Of a DNA stretch of 11,192 nucleotides, positions 1-7,071 are shown in pieces (the first letter of the stretch is position 1; each line of letters starts with the position of its first letter). A program made the position numbers and the translations under genes. The notes under the pieces are model-generated. The model saw nothing but the letters and a program-made list of their open reading frames with translations. It was not told where the DNA came from and searched no databases. Source of the stretch: Planctomycetota bacterium (GTDB lineage Bacteria > Planctomycetota > Phycisphaerae > Phycisphaerales > SM1A02); assembly GCA_027295435.1 (NCBI GenBank), contig JAPUKX010000332.1, forward strand, positions 1 through 11,192. Direction: 5' to 3'.

Positions 1-2625
1 ATCGTCAACTGGGCCCACGGGCAGGGCATTCCCGCCACGGCTCGGGGCTCCGGCGTTGGAACCATGGTCGGATATGCACTTGGCCTGTCCAACGCCTGCC
101 CGCTGCGCTACGGCCTGCTGTTCGAGCGTTTCACCGACCCGGATCGAAGCGAGTATCCCGATATCGACATCGACCTCTGTCAGGATGGCCGGGCGAGCGT
201 ACTGGACTACGTCCGCGCGAAGTACGGCCACGTCGCGCAGATCATCACGTTCGGGCGGCTCAAGGCCAAAGCGGCGATCAAGGATGTGGCGCGGGTGTTG
301 GGGCGGTCGCCGAGCGAAGGTCAACGCCTGGCGAATCTCATTCCCAACGAGCTGCACATCACCATCGACGCAGCGCTGCAAAAGGAGCCGGACTTCAGAG
401 CCGAGTACGATTCGGACCCAGAGGTGAAGCGGGTGATCGATACGGCCCGAGCGCTGGAAGGCCATGCGCGCCACGCCGGCGTACACGCAGCCGGGGTGGT
501 CATCGCAACCCAGCCGCTGGAGAACATCGTCCCCCTTTGTCGCGCAGCGGGCAGCAGCGATGTGGTCACGCAATGGGACGGGCCGACCTGCGAACGGGTG
601 GGTCTGCTCAAGATGGATTTCCTCGGTCTACGGACGCTCTCGACCATCGAGCTGGCGAAGAAGCTGATCCGCGAGACGGTTCCTGAAGAGGCCATCTGGT
701 CGGCGGTCGGCAAAGAACCGCCTCGGGTGTCTCAAGCGTCAAGCCACAAGCGTCAAGCCTGTCCTGCACCGCATCCGCTGGACCTGGACCGCCTGGATTA
801 CGACGACCAGCGGGTATTTGAGTTGTTCCGCCGCGGCGACACCGCCGGCGTGTTCCAGTTCGAATCACCCGGAATGCGCCGGCTGGTGTTGGACCTCAAG
901 CCCGATCGCATTGAAGACCTCATTGCCGCCAACGCGCTGTTCCGCCCCGGGCCGATGGATCTGATTCCCCAGTACATCATGCGCAAGCACGCCAAGCAGC
1001 GCGTTCCGAAGGTTCATCCGATCGTGGACAAGTACACCGCGGAGACCTACGGCATCATGGTGTACCAGGAACAGGTCATGCAGATTCTTCACGGCCTGGG
1101 CGACATCCCGCTGCGGAAGGCGTACAGCCTCATCAAGGCGATCAGCAAGAAGAACCGCGCGGTGATCGACGCGGTGCGACCGAAGTTCATCGACGGCGCC
1201 CGCCAGCAGGGCCTTTCGGACCGCAAGGCCGACGACCTGTTCGATTTGATTCTCAAGTTCGCCGGCTACGGCTTCAACAAGTCACACTCGACCGGGTACG
1301 CCATCATCGCGTATCAGACCGCGTACCTCAAGACGAACTTCCCCAACCAATACATGGCGGCGCTGCTGACTTATGAGAGTGCCGCACGGAAGGTTGACGA
1401 TTGGGCGCCCTACCTGGAAGACTGCCGGCTTACCGTGTTTCCCGATCACAGCGAAGATCACCCGCATATCGGGGTCGAGGTCAAACCGCCGAACGTCAAC
1501 CTTTCTGAGGCAAGTTTTTCCGTTGTGTACGCAGCGGATGAGCCGCGCGACGCCAACCATGGTCATGTGCGCTTCGGCCTCAACGCCATTCGGGGGGCCG
1601 GCAGCTCAGCCATCAACGCGATCATCGACCAACGACGGGCGCGAGGCCCATTCACATCCATCTTCGACTTCTGCGAACGAGTTGATCTGCGAATCGTCAA
1701 CAAGGCGACGATCGAGACTCTGGTCAAGTCCGGGGCGTTCGATTCGGTGCATGCGGTGGAGCAACGCTCCGCGGTGATCGCCGCCCTCGCCGATGCGATC
1801 GCCGCTGGGCAGGCGACGGCGGATGATCGGCGCAGCGGCCAGTTGAACTTCCTCCTCTCGCCGTCTCAGCCCGCCGCCCACACCCCACACCAGCGCCCGC
1901 TACCGAAGGTCCAGCCATGGGAACAGATCAAGACGCTCGCTTTGGAGAAGGAAGCATTGGGCTTTCATGTCTCCGGCCATCCGCTCGATCTTCACGAACA
2001 GGCGCTTCGGCGGTTGGGCGCGGCCGACGTGAGGACGGTCTCCACCCTGGCGGACAAGAAGTCGGTGAAGCTCGGAGGCGTGCTGGCGCATGTCCGCACA
2101 AGGATCGTGCGTAGCGGTCCAAGGGCCGGGAAGAAGATGGCCGTGGTGACAATCGCAGACAAGTCCGGCGCAATCGAGGCGGTCATTTTCAGCGACCCCT
2201 TCGCCCGGTACGGCCGGCTGATCCGTAACGATGCGATCGTCGCCTTGATCGGGAAAGTGGACCGCTCGCGCGGCGAACCTCAGGTCATCGTTGAGCAGGT
2301 CATCCGAATTGAGGAAGTGGCCCAGCAGGTCGCGGCTCGCATCGAGCTGGATCTCATCGACGAGCCGCAAGGGGAGCCACTTGAAGGGATCATGCGCTCG
2401 GTTGAGGATCTGCTGCGCAGAGCGACAGGCAACGGCGGAGGGTCCGTGGAGGTTCTGCTTCATCTGCATACCAATGGGATACGCGTCGCGCTGCGACCGC
2501 ACGGGCTGCGGGTGACGTCAGCGCCCGACCTGATCGAGACGCTCAAGCAGACGCTCGGACCCGATCATGTGCGAGTGATCTCGCGTGAGATCACCCAGGC
2601 CGTGGCGTCGATGCCCAGCCGGTAA
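1..2625 (+). CDS. dnaE: DNA polymerase III alpha subunit, 5'-truncated by the window edge
   Basis: Catalytic subunit of the replicative DNA polymerase (C-family). The frame is open from base 1, so the true start lies upstream; the ATG at 64 is internal, because the codons before it already read as family sequence (G-I-P-A-T-A-R-G-S-G). About 874 residues are visible, and roughly 350 N-terminal residues (the PHP domain and part of the palm) are missing. The palm carries P-D-I-D-I-D at 157-174, supplying two catalytic Asp (166-168 and 172-174), and K-M-D-F-L-G-L with the third Asp at 616-618. Next come the fingers (G-D-T-A-G-V-F-Q-F-E-S-P-G-M at about 835-880; F-R-P-G-P-M-D near 940; G-Y-G-F-N-K-S-H-S near 1264), a helix-hairpin-helix region (about 1580-1740), an OB fold (about 2060-2310) and a short C-terminal domain. 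This order fits replicative DnaE1. An odd Ser/Lys/Pro-rich insertion at about 715-775 is built from a DNA repeat. The gene stands alone on the plus strand and ends in TAA. Confidence 0.95.
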   Translation: MVNWAHGQGIPATARGSGVGTMVGYALGLSNACPLRYGLLFERFTDPDRSEYPDIDIDLCQDGRASVLDYVRAKYGHVAQIITFGRLKAKAAIKDVARVLGRSPSEGQRLANLIPNELHITIDAALQKEPDFRAEYDSDPEVKRVIDTARALEGHARHAGVHAAGVVIATQPLENIVPLCRAAGSSDVVTQWDGPTCERVGLLKMDFLGLRTLSTIELAKKLIRETVPEEAIWSAVGKEPPRVSQASSHKRQACPAPHPLDLDRLDYDDQRVFELFRRGDTAGVFQFESPGMRRLVLDLKPDRIEDLIAANALFRPGPMDLIPQYIMRKHAKQRVPKVHPIVDKYTAETYGIMVYQEQVMQILHGLGDIPLRKAYSLIKAISKKNRAVIDAVRPKFIDGARQQGLSDRKADDLFDLILKFAGYGFNKSHSTGYAIIAYQTAYLKTNFPNQYMAALLTYESAARKVDDWAPYLEDCRLTVFPDHSEDHPHIGVEVKPPNVNLSEASFSVVYAADEPRDANHGHVRFGLNAIRGAGSSAINAIIDQRRARGPFTSIFDFCERVDLRIVNKATIETLVKSGAFDSVHAVEQRSAVIAALADAIAAGQATADDRRSGQLNFLLSPSQPAAHTPHQRPLPKVQPWEQIKTLALEKEALGFHVSGHPLDLHEQALRRLGAADVRTVSTLADKKSVKLGGVLAHVRTRIVRSGPRAGKKMAVVTIADKSGAIEAVIFSDPFARYGRLIRNDAIVALIGKVDRSRGEPQVIVEQVIRIEEVAQQVAARIELDLIDEPQGEPLEGIMRSVEDLLRRATGNGGGSVEVLLHLHTNGIRVALRPHGLRVTSAPDLIETLKQTLGPDHVRVISREITQAVASMPSR
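733..759 (+). repeat. Tandem 13-mer pair inside dnaE
   Basis: Two exact copies of CAAGCGTCAAGCC (733-745 and 747-759) are separated by one base, giving a 14-base period; each copy itself contains CAAGC twice. They encode part of an extra segment (S-Q-A-S-S-H-K-R-Q-A) between the palm and the L-D-D-Q-R-V-F-type fingers motif, where other DnaE proteins have a short linker. The reading frame is preserved. I infer a small repeat that invaded a tolerant linker; its identity is unknown. Confidence 0.8.
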
Positions 2626-2672
2626 CGTCTGCAAAGGCAATGCGCGGCCCGGCGGTCGTGGCTCAACGGACC

Positions 2673-2693
2673 GTCCCCCGGCCGGGACTTTTT
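2673..2693 (+). terminator. Rho-independent terminator of dnaE
   Basis: GTCCC (2673-2677) pairs with GGGAC (2684-2688) around a six-base CCGGCC loop, directly followed by five T (2689-2693). It lies 48 bases after the dnaE stop codon and has a T tract only in the plus direction, so it should end dnaE transcription before the convergent response regulator gene. Confidence 0.6.
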
Positions 2694-2709
2694 ACAATCG
2701 GGCATCACC

Positions 2710-2726
2710 GGCGGATCAACGCCGCC
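2710..2726 (-). terminator. Possible hairpin after the convergent response regulator gene
   Basis: GGCGG (2710-2714) and CCGCC (2722-2726) form a five-base-pair GC stem with a seven-base loop, starting about nine bases beyond the TAG stop of the minus-strand gene. No T tract follows in that direction, so it may be a weak or rho-assisted terminator, or chance pairing in GC-rich DNA. Confidence 0.3.
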
Positions 2727-2735
2727 ACCCGGCGC

Positions 2736-3884
2736 CTAGGCTGCCAGGCCGCCGAAGCCGAACTCGTCGTAGTCGTTGGGTTCGTATGCGTCGTCGGGGG
2801 GATCACTTGGCCATTGAGGCCGAATGCGATGATGCACCTTCAGCACGTGTGCGATCTGCTCGGCGAAGATCGATCGAAGAATCTCCAGCGTGGTCGAGAC
2901 CTCCTCGCCAAATGGATCATCCTTGCTACGGAACAGCACGATCACCGCGAGGCATTCTCCCTCGTGCAGGCAGGATAAGGCGACGACCTGGCTGCCGGCA
3001 AGAAATCCCGCATCCGCGCCGATGAATTGGGCAAAGGTATCGGCGTCATCGAACAAGACCAGCTCGGTTTCATCGGCCATTTGCGGGCACACCGCCCCGC
3101 AGAGGTGATCCAGGAGCACGCTGATCGTTTCGCGCGGGCAGTCGTAGTTCACGTACGCGCCGAGATCGAAGTTGAGTTGATCGTCCGCGAGGAACACCGC
3201 CGCGTTGGTGGGTCCGATCTTGGCCAGCAGATATTCAAGCGCTGTGCGAAGCAGCTCTTCAACGTCGAGTTCCTGCTTCAGCAACGTGCGGAACTCGCTG
3301 GCCATGGCAACCTCACTCATCTGCACGGAGACGTCCTGGTAGGCGGTCACCAGATCCTTACAAAGCGTGTCCATGTGCTGCGACACTTCTTGGCGGGCTG
3401 CGACGAGCTTCTTGCACACGCGCTTGAGTCTTGCCAGTCGCTCCTCGCGCTGCCGGTCCGCCTGCGACTTGGCCAAAGCCGATTCGATGCGCTGCACAAG
3501 ATCATCCAAGTCAACCGGAATGCTGACGAAATCAACGACGCCGCAGTGCAGGGCCTCCACAGCCTTGGGGAATGACTTGCTCCCAGAGAGCACGATCGAC
3601 TTGGTGGACGGCGAGGTCTGCTGGAGTGATCGGGCCAGCTCCAGGCCATCGCCATCAGGCAGCGCCAGGTCCATCAGCACCAGATTGAATCGCACGCGGG
3701 CAAGGGAAGCGTGAGCTTCGAGAAGTCCGCAGACGCAAATGCATCGATGGCCGTGCTCGGTCAGCTTCGTCACCAAGGCGCTGCGGCTATCGCTTGGGCT
3801 ACCGGCAATGAGGATGCGCCCCGGCTCGCGCTTGGGCGGCTGCTCGGTGAAGGCTTCGGCAATCTCCCGCTCCAATGATTCCAT
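2736..3884 (-). CDS. Response regulator with degenerate receiver and GAF-like domain
   Basis: A soluble protein of 382 residues. Residues 22-140 have the alternating pattern of a CheY-like receiver with phosphoacceptor D72 in L-V-L-M-D-L-A-L-P-D-G-D-G, and S100 at the Thr/Ser switch position. The acidic pair after strand 1 is replaced (I-L-I-A-G28-S29-P) and the conserved Lys before Pro is Ile (S-I122-P), so normal Mg2+-dependent phosphorylation is doubtful. A charged, probably coiled-coil segment follows (about 140-190), then a GAF-like sensor domain (about 190-345) and an acidic tail. There is no DNA-binding domain, so output is probably by protein contact. I chose the ATG at 3884 because GGAGGAGGAGAG lies just upstream; an ATG at 4013 in the same frame would overlap the kinase gene and adds an unfamiliar Gly/Arg-rich stretch. 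It starts 88 bases after the kinase stop, probably in the same operon, and ends in TAG. Confidence 0.8.
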   Translation of the reverse strand: MESLEREIAEAFTEQPPKREPGRILIAGSPSDSRSALVTKLTEHGHRCICVCGLLEAHASLARVRFNLVLMDLALPDGDGLELARSLQQTSPSTKSIVLSGSKSFPKAVEALHCGVVDFVSIPVDLDDLVQRIESALAKSQADRQREERLARLKRVCKKLVAARQEVSQHMDTLCKDLVTAYQDVSVQMSEVAMASEFRTLLKQELDVEELLRTALEYLLAKIGPTNAAVFLADDQLNFDLGAYVNYDCPRETISVLLDHLCGAVCPQMADETELVLFDDADTFAQFIGADAGFLAGSQVVALSCLHEGECLAVIVLFRSKDDPFGEEVSTTLEILRSIFAEQIAHVLKVHHRIRPQWPSDPPDDAYEPNDYDEFGFGGLAA

Positions 3885-3885
3885 C

Positions 3886-3900
3886 GGACGCTCTCCTCCT
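3886..3900 (-). promoter_or_regulatory. Strong ribosome binding site fixing the start at 3884
   Basis: On the minus strand the sequence before the ATG contains GGAGGAGGAGAG, an extended match to the anti-Shine-Dalgarno sequence at normal spacing. It is the clearest such site in the window and decides the start in favour of 3884 over the upstream ATG at 4013. Confidence 0.75.
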
Positions 3901-3972
3901 CCAAGCAACGACCCAACGGTCAGTCGGCGCCCCTCTGTGCCCGGCCAACCGCCTGGTACCCCGCACACGGCG

Positions 3973-4938
3973 TCACGCCACGCCGCGCTGCGGTTGCGTC
4001 CCCCGCCAGGCACTAAGCCAAATCGTGGCTACGGCCCCTCCATCGGCGGCGTTCTCCAGCGTCAGCCGCCCGCGGTGCGCTTCGACCAGCCGTCGCGCTA
4101 CTGCAAGCCCTAAGCCGGGCCCGCGACCCGCGGGCTTGTCACTGAAGAACGGATCAAACGCGTGCGCCAGGCTGTGATCACTCAGCCCAGGTCCATCATC
4201 CTTTACCTGAATTATCAATCGGTCATCCTGTGGATCAATATGAACCCGCAGCTCAATCTGCCGTGAAGCTTGGGCCTCCAAAGCGTTACGAAGCAACTCG
4301 TGCACTGCTTTGGCGATGTGATCCGGACCAAGACATACAGACGGAAGCTCTTCATCGATAACGAGTTTGACCCGGACATCTCCATTTCTTTTCGGACTGA
4401 CCTTTCGCACGACTTGGTGCAGCAGCTCGGGAAGATCGAACAAACGGACGTTGATGATGGCCGGCTCGGCTACGTCTCGTAAGGCAGTGATCATGTCGCT
4501 GAGGTGATGCGACTCCTGTACGATCTGCTCGGCCATGACTTTCAGCTCGGGATCTTGCGATCGCCCGGCCAGCAGATGCGATCGCCCGGAGATGATCGCC
4601 AGCGGATTGTTCATCTCGTGGGCGGCGCCGGCCGCCAGCTCCCCCAAAGAGGCCAAGGCTTGGGCTCGAGCCAATGTATCGCGGGCTTCGGCCAAAGTTC
4701 GATTGGCTTGGGCAAACTGCTCGACAAGTCGCCCGGCCGATTGGTGCTCGGCGGCGGCGTCAACGGCAGCGCCCCAGGTACGAAGCAGCGCCTCGAGGGT
4801 CTTGCGCTCTCGGTCGGTATCGAGGCATCGGTCATGCAGCAGGGCTGCTGTGACGTGCGGGCTACAGGGCAGGGGAAGAACCCACCTCTGGAGCTGATCG
4901 CCGCCCTGAGAAAGGCAGTCGCCCAGCCAGGGCAGCAC
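3973..4938 (-). CDS. Histidine kinase catalytic fragment of the broken gene
   Basis: Sensor histidine kinase core, 321 residues if begun at the GTG at 4938, two codons after the in-frame TAG. The first 60 residues complete the GAF-like domain, a coiled coil follows, and then HisKA with the H-box L-G-E-L-A-A-G-A-A-H-E-M-N-N-P-L-A, whose His is the autophosphorylation site. The HATPase_c domain shows the N-box H-E-L-L-R-N-A-L-E-A, G1 box D-D-G-P-G-L, F-box D-P-F-F-S-D-K-P and G2 box G-R-G-P-G-L-G-L-A. All ATP-binding motifs are intact. No membrane segment is visible. Starting inside a GAF domain makes this an unlikely natural gene start, though the fragment could be expressed. It ends in TGA, 88 bases before the degenerate-receiver regulator, its probable partner. 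Confidence 0.65.
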   Translation of the reverse strand: MLPWLGDCLSQGGDQLQRWVLPLPCSPHVTAALLHDRCLDTDRERKTLEALLRTWGAAVDAAAEHQSAGRLVEQFAQANRTLAEARDTLARAQALASLGELAAGAAHEMNNPLAIISGRSHLLAGRSQDPELKVMAEQIVQESHHLSDMITALRDVAEPAIINVRLFDLPELLHQVVRKVSPKRNGDVRVKLVIDEELPSVCLGPDHIAKAVHELLRNALEAQASRQIELRVHIDPQDDRLIIQVKDDGPGLSDHSLAHAFDPFFSDKPAGRGPGLGLAVARRLVEAHRGRLTLENAADGGAVATIWLSAWRGTQPQRGVA

Positions 4939-4941
4939 GTC

Positions 4942-5628
4942 CTACACGCGCATCGAGGCCCGAAGCCGGCCGTTGAGATCCGCAAGCCGCCCGGAGCCGG
5001 CCGGGACCATGACCACCCGACTTCGAAGCAGGCGACCATCGCTGGAGAAGTGGAAAACTTGGCACGGTTCGTCGTCACCGCCCTGGTAAAGGACCGAGAA
5101 CGGGCCGTCCCCAAACACGCTTCGCGCCGATTCGACGACCCTGCCCAGAACGTGCTCGACCGACCATGGCCCGGTTGCGTCGTGAAACTTCGTGATCGCC
5201 TCGAGCACCGAGGATTGTCGCTCGGTAGAGGCGGCTCGCTTCAGCATCGCCGCATGAGATCGTCCGAGAACCTCGTTGGCCCGACAGATCGATTGCAGCA
5301 GGACGTTGACACTGTGTTGCTCGCCCATACCGAGCGCTTCGGCGCGTTGCGCAACTTCCTCGTGAAGACGAGGGATGATCTCAGCGACCACGCGATACTC
5401 CAGGCCGATCTCGTCACACATGCCCTCAATATCCTCGCCTTGCGGGGCATGGCCGGCGGGGGTGAGGTGCTGGCGCGGGCGATCGCATCGGCCAGGGAAA
5501 CCAGCGCGATCAGAGGCCGGTTCGGCCCCTCCGGAAGCGCATTGACCGGCTGACCGTGTAGCCAGATCACGTCGATCATGCGCTGCGGCAGTTGCCAATG
5601 TTCCGCGAGCCGCTTGCCGGCAAGGCAC
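4942..5628 (-). CDS. GAF-like middle fragment of the broken kinase gene
   Basis: Only the part from about 5470 down to 4942 is real protein. It begins with a linker (A-G-H-A-P-Q-G-E-D-I-E-G) and a long helical stretch containing H-E-E-V-A-Q-R-A-E-A-L-G, then a GAF-like domain (W-S-V-E-H-V-L-G-R-V-V-E-S-A, F-S-V-L-Y-Q-G). The first 50 or so residues of the open frame, before 5470, are out-of-frame to the HDOD sequence and carry no domain. It ends at the TAG at 4942-4944, in the same frame as the kinase fragment that follows. Confidence 0.45.
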   Translation of the reverse strand: MPCRQAARGTLATAAAHDRRDLATRSAGQCASGGAEPASDRAGFPGRCDRPRQHLTPAGHAPQGEDIEGMCDEIGLEYRVVAEIIPRLHEEVAQRAEALGMGEQHSVNVLLQSICRANEVLGRSHAAMLKRAASTERQSSVLEAITKFHDATGPWSVEHVLGRVVESARSVFGDGPFSVLYQGGDDEPCQVFHFSSDGRLLRSRVVMVPAGSGRLADLNGRLRASMRV

Positions 5629-6179
5629 CCGCCGATTCCGATGATTCGCCTGCAGGCATGATCCAACGACTTGCCGTGCGATTCGGCGAGTTCGCAGACG
5701 CGATCAAAGCCTTTGGGCATCGCCACATGCAGAGCGAGCAGACCAAGATCGTGCAGCAGTCCGCAGGTAAACGCCTCGCCGCGCTGGATTTTTCCGGGGC
5801 CGCTGGTGCTTGCGGCGAGGTGCTCACAAACCACCGCCACCGCGAGACTGTGATGCCAGAACATGCGCCGATCGAAGACCACCGGCTCGGTCCGCTGCTC
5901 GCCCCCGGGACTGACGACCCCATCGAAGATCTCAAACATCTGAACCGAGAGCACGGCACTGCGCAAGGCGTCGAACCCGACAAACACGACCGCACGGTCG
6001 ATGGTGGTGACCTGCCGCGCCCGACCCCCAGCCATGCAGCGACACAACTTCAACACCTTGCTGCACAGGGCCGGGTCCGACGAGACAAGCCCGATGACAT
6101 CCCTCGCGTCGGAATCTTCGGCCGCAGTCAGGTCCAGCAGCCGGATCGCCACTGAGCTAAGCGTCGGCAGCTGATCCAA
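5241..6179 (-). CDS. HDOD-domain fragment of the broken kinase gene
   Basis: The longest open stretch at the 5' end of the broken gene. HDOD domains are HD-related folds common in bacterial signalling proteins, usually without proven hydrolase activity. Visible hallmarks are L-P-T-L-S-S-V-A at the start, S-S-D-P-A-L-C-S-K-V-L-K, W-H-H-S-L-A-V-A and G-L-L-H-D-L-G. The later segment I-G-I-G-G-C-L-A-G lacks the His often found there. As an independent gene it would need a TTG start at 6179, only two codons after the TAG and without an evident ribosome binding site. Family-like sequence ends at L-A-D-A-I-A-R-A-S (about 5470); the remaining residues, about 75 in this frame and rich in Arg, Ser and Cys, are out-of-frame translation. 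Confidence 0.55.
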   Translation of the reverse strand: MDQLPTLSSVAIRLLDLTAAEDSDARDVIGLVSSDPALCSKVLKLCRCMAGGRARQVTTIDRAVVFVGFDALRSAVLSVQMFEIFDGVVSPGGEQRTEPVVFDRRMFWHHSLAVAVVCEHLAASTSGPGKIQRGEAFTCGLLHDLGLLALHVAMPKGFDRVCELAESHGKSLDHACRRIIGIGGCLAGKRLAEHWQLPQRMIDVIWLHGQPVNALPEGPNRPLIALVSLADAIARASTSPPPAMPRKARILRACVTRSAWSIAWSLRSSLVFTRKLRNAPKRSVWASNTVSTSCCNRSVGPTRFSDDLMRRC

Positions 6180-6251
6180 CTGCTATAAGATCAGCTCGAC
6201 GCGCCTCTGTTGATTCATCTGACGGCTTGCCACGAGATCACCGGCTCCCGA

Positions 6252-6269
6252 CGCCAGTTCATGCTGGCG
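6252..6269. other. Perfect stem-loop between HTH-receiver gene and HDOD gene
   Basis: CGCCAG (6252-6257) and CTGGCG (6264-6269) pair perfectly around a six-base loop, about ten bases beyond the TGA of the HTH-receiver gene. No T tract follows, so it is more likely an intercistronic mRNA stability or attenuation structure than a terminator; chance cannot be excluded. Confidence 0.35.
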
Positions 6270-6278
6270 ATCCCCCAC

Positions 6279-6875
6279 TCACACGTCGAGGAGTTCAGCT
6301 ACCCGCTTGACGAGCTCGTCAATATTGAACGGCTTTTTGAAGAACTCGTCGGCGCCATTGTTGAGCAGGGCGTCGATCTCATCCTGCTTCACGACGCCGG
6401 AGACGATGATGATCCTGGTGTCAACAAGCTCGGCGTTGGCGCGAACCCGTTCGCAGACCAGGTTGCCGTTGATATCCGGCAACATGTAGTCAAGCAGGAT
6501 CAGATGTGGTTTGAACTTCTCGGTGAGCAGCCCGGCGTCGTATCCGGTTTTCGCGGTCTTGACCTCGAAGCGATCGTCGCGACCGAACACATCGAGGAAC
6601 AGATCAAGAATCTGCTCATCGTCATCCACCACTAACACCCGTTTCCGGGTGCTCTCCAACCCATCGATGGGGATGTCGTTGGCCTTCATAAACCGCAGCA
6701 GTTCACCGCGCGGAATTCGGCGAAACCGCGAGCCCGGCACCCGGAAGCCATGGAGCCGCCCATTGTCGAAGCAGCGAATGATGGTCTGCTGGGAGACCTT
6801 GCAGATCTCAGCGGCTTCGCCGGTCGTGAACACCTGCTTTTTGGACCAAGACTTTGTCCCACTGCCTTTAGCCAT
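6279..6875 (-). CDS. HTH-receiver fusion response regulator
   Basis: A 198-residue regulator that puts the DNA-binding domain first. Residues 14-63 form an excisionase/MerR-type winged HTH: F-T-T-G-E-A-A-E-I-C-K-V-S-Q-Q-T-I (recognition helix region), then G-R-L-H-G-F-R-V-P-G-S-R-F-R-R-I-P, the usual wing. Residues 77-198 form a complete receiver with acidic pair D84/D85, phosphoacceptor D129 in L-L-D-Y-M-L-P-D, S159 and K181 in F-K-K-P-F. Phosphorylation should be normal, and the likely role is DNA-binding output for the neighbouring kinase. I chose the ATG at 6875 because the HTH begins soon after and a weak GAGG precedes it; an in-frame ATG at 6935 would add 20 residues lying over a palindrome and is less likely. 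A TACAAT hexamer at 6896-6901 could be a -10 box, but I find no matching -35. It is followed, after a 60-base gap, by the broken kinase gene. Confidence 0.85.
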   Translation of the reverse strand: MAKGSGTKSWSKKQVFTTGEAAEICKVSQQTIIRCFDNGRLHGFRVPGSRFRRIPRGELLRFMKANDIPIDGLESTRKRVLVVDDDEQILDLFLDVFGRDDRFEVKTAKTGYDAGLLTEKFKPHLILLDYMLPDINGNLVCERVRANAELVDTRIIIVSGVVKQDEIDALLNNGADEFFKKPFNIDELVKRVAELLDV

Positions 6876-6918
6876 GACCAGCCCAGCCTCGTTGAATTGT
6901 ATGCCCCAATGGATGTCC

Positions 6919-6945
6919 CAGATTGCTGCAACCATTGCAGATTGC
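6919..6945. promoter_or_regulatory. Palindrome with flanking direct repeats upstream of HTH-receiver gene
   Basis: CTGCAA (6926-6931) and TTGCAG (6935-6940) form a perfect inverted repeat around three bases. The direct repeats CAGATTGC at 6919-6926 and 6938-6945 overlap its ends. It lies about 50-70 bases upstream of the chosen start, a suitable place for an operator, perhaps for the HTH protein itself. This role is inferred from position and symmetry only. Confidence 0.35.
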
Positions 6946-7071
6946 CAGAGTTATGGATCGGTTCCGGCTGCCGGGAACTTCAGCGTCAGGCCAGCGCCGC
7001 TGCTGCCCATCCCGCGCAAAGGTCACAACTCGTGCACCTGAGCGGGTTCTGGGACGCCATCTCGGTCGAGT

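Larger units (their letters stand above)
3973..6218 (-). pseudogene. Broken HDOD-GAF-histidine kinase gene (two TAG codons, one frameshift)
   Basis: Read through its lesions, this is one gene of about 749 codons for a soluble sensor kinase: HDOD domain, helical linker, GAF-like domain, coiled coil, then HisKA and HATPase_c. The likely original start is the ATG at 6218, opening M-N-Q-Q-R-R-V-E-L-I-L; a TAG at 6183-6185 then interrupts before Q-L-D-Q-L-P-T-L, a typical HDOD opening. A one-base frameshift near 5458-5475 (next to a GGGGG run at 5458-5462) moves the sequence into another frame with no loss of plausible protein. A second TAG at 4942-4944 lies inside the GAF-like region, and the frame resumes at once with D-V-L-P-W-L-G-D. 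The total length adds up to whole codons if one base is restored. Options are a true pseudogene, a cluster of sequence errors, or, least likely, recoding. The fragments are described separately. Confidence 0.7.

Noticed and set aside
321..2502. Several minus-strand open frames inside dnaE (for example 1900-2502)
   Set aside because: They are shadows of the dnaE codon pattern with no recognisable domain.
3885..4013. Upstream ATG at 4013 for the degenerate-receiver gene
   Set aside because: It would overlap the kinase 3' end and lacks a ribosome binding site, whereas the ATG at 3884 has a very strong one.
4504..5553. Long plus-strand open frame of 349 codons opposite the kinase gene
   Set aside because: It is rich in Arg, Gly and His, shows no domain, and mirrors a minus-strand region with clear GAF and kinase sequence; GC-rich DNA commonly gives such antisense frames.
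6876..6935. Upstream ATG at 6935 for the HTH-receiver gene
   Set aside because: The codon lies inside the palindrome at 6926-6940 and the extra residues have no family similarity; the HTH begins shortly after 6875.
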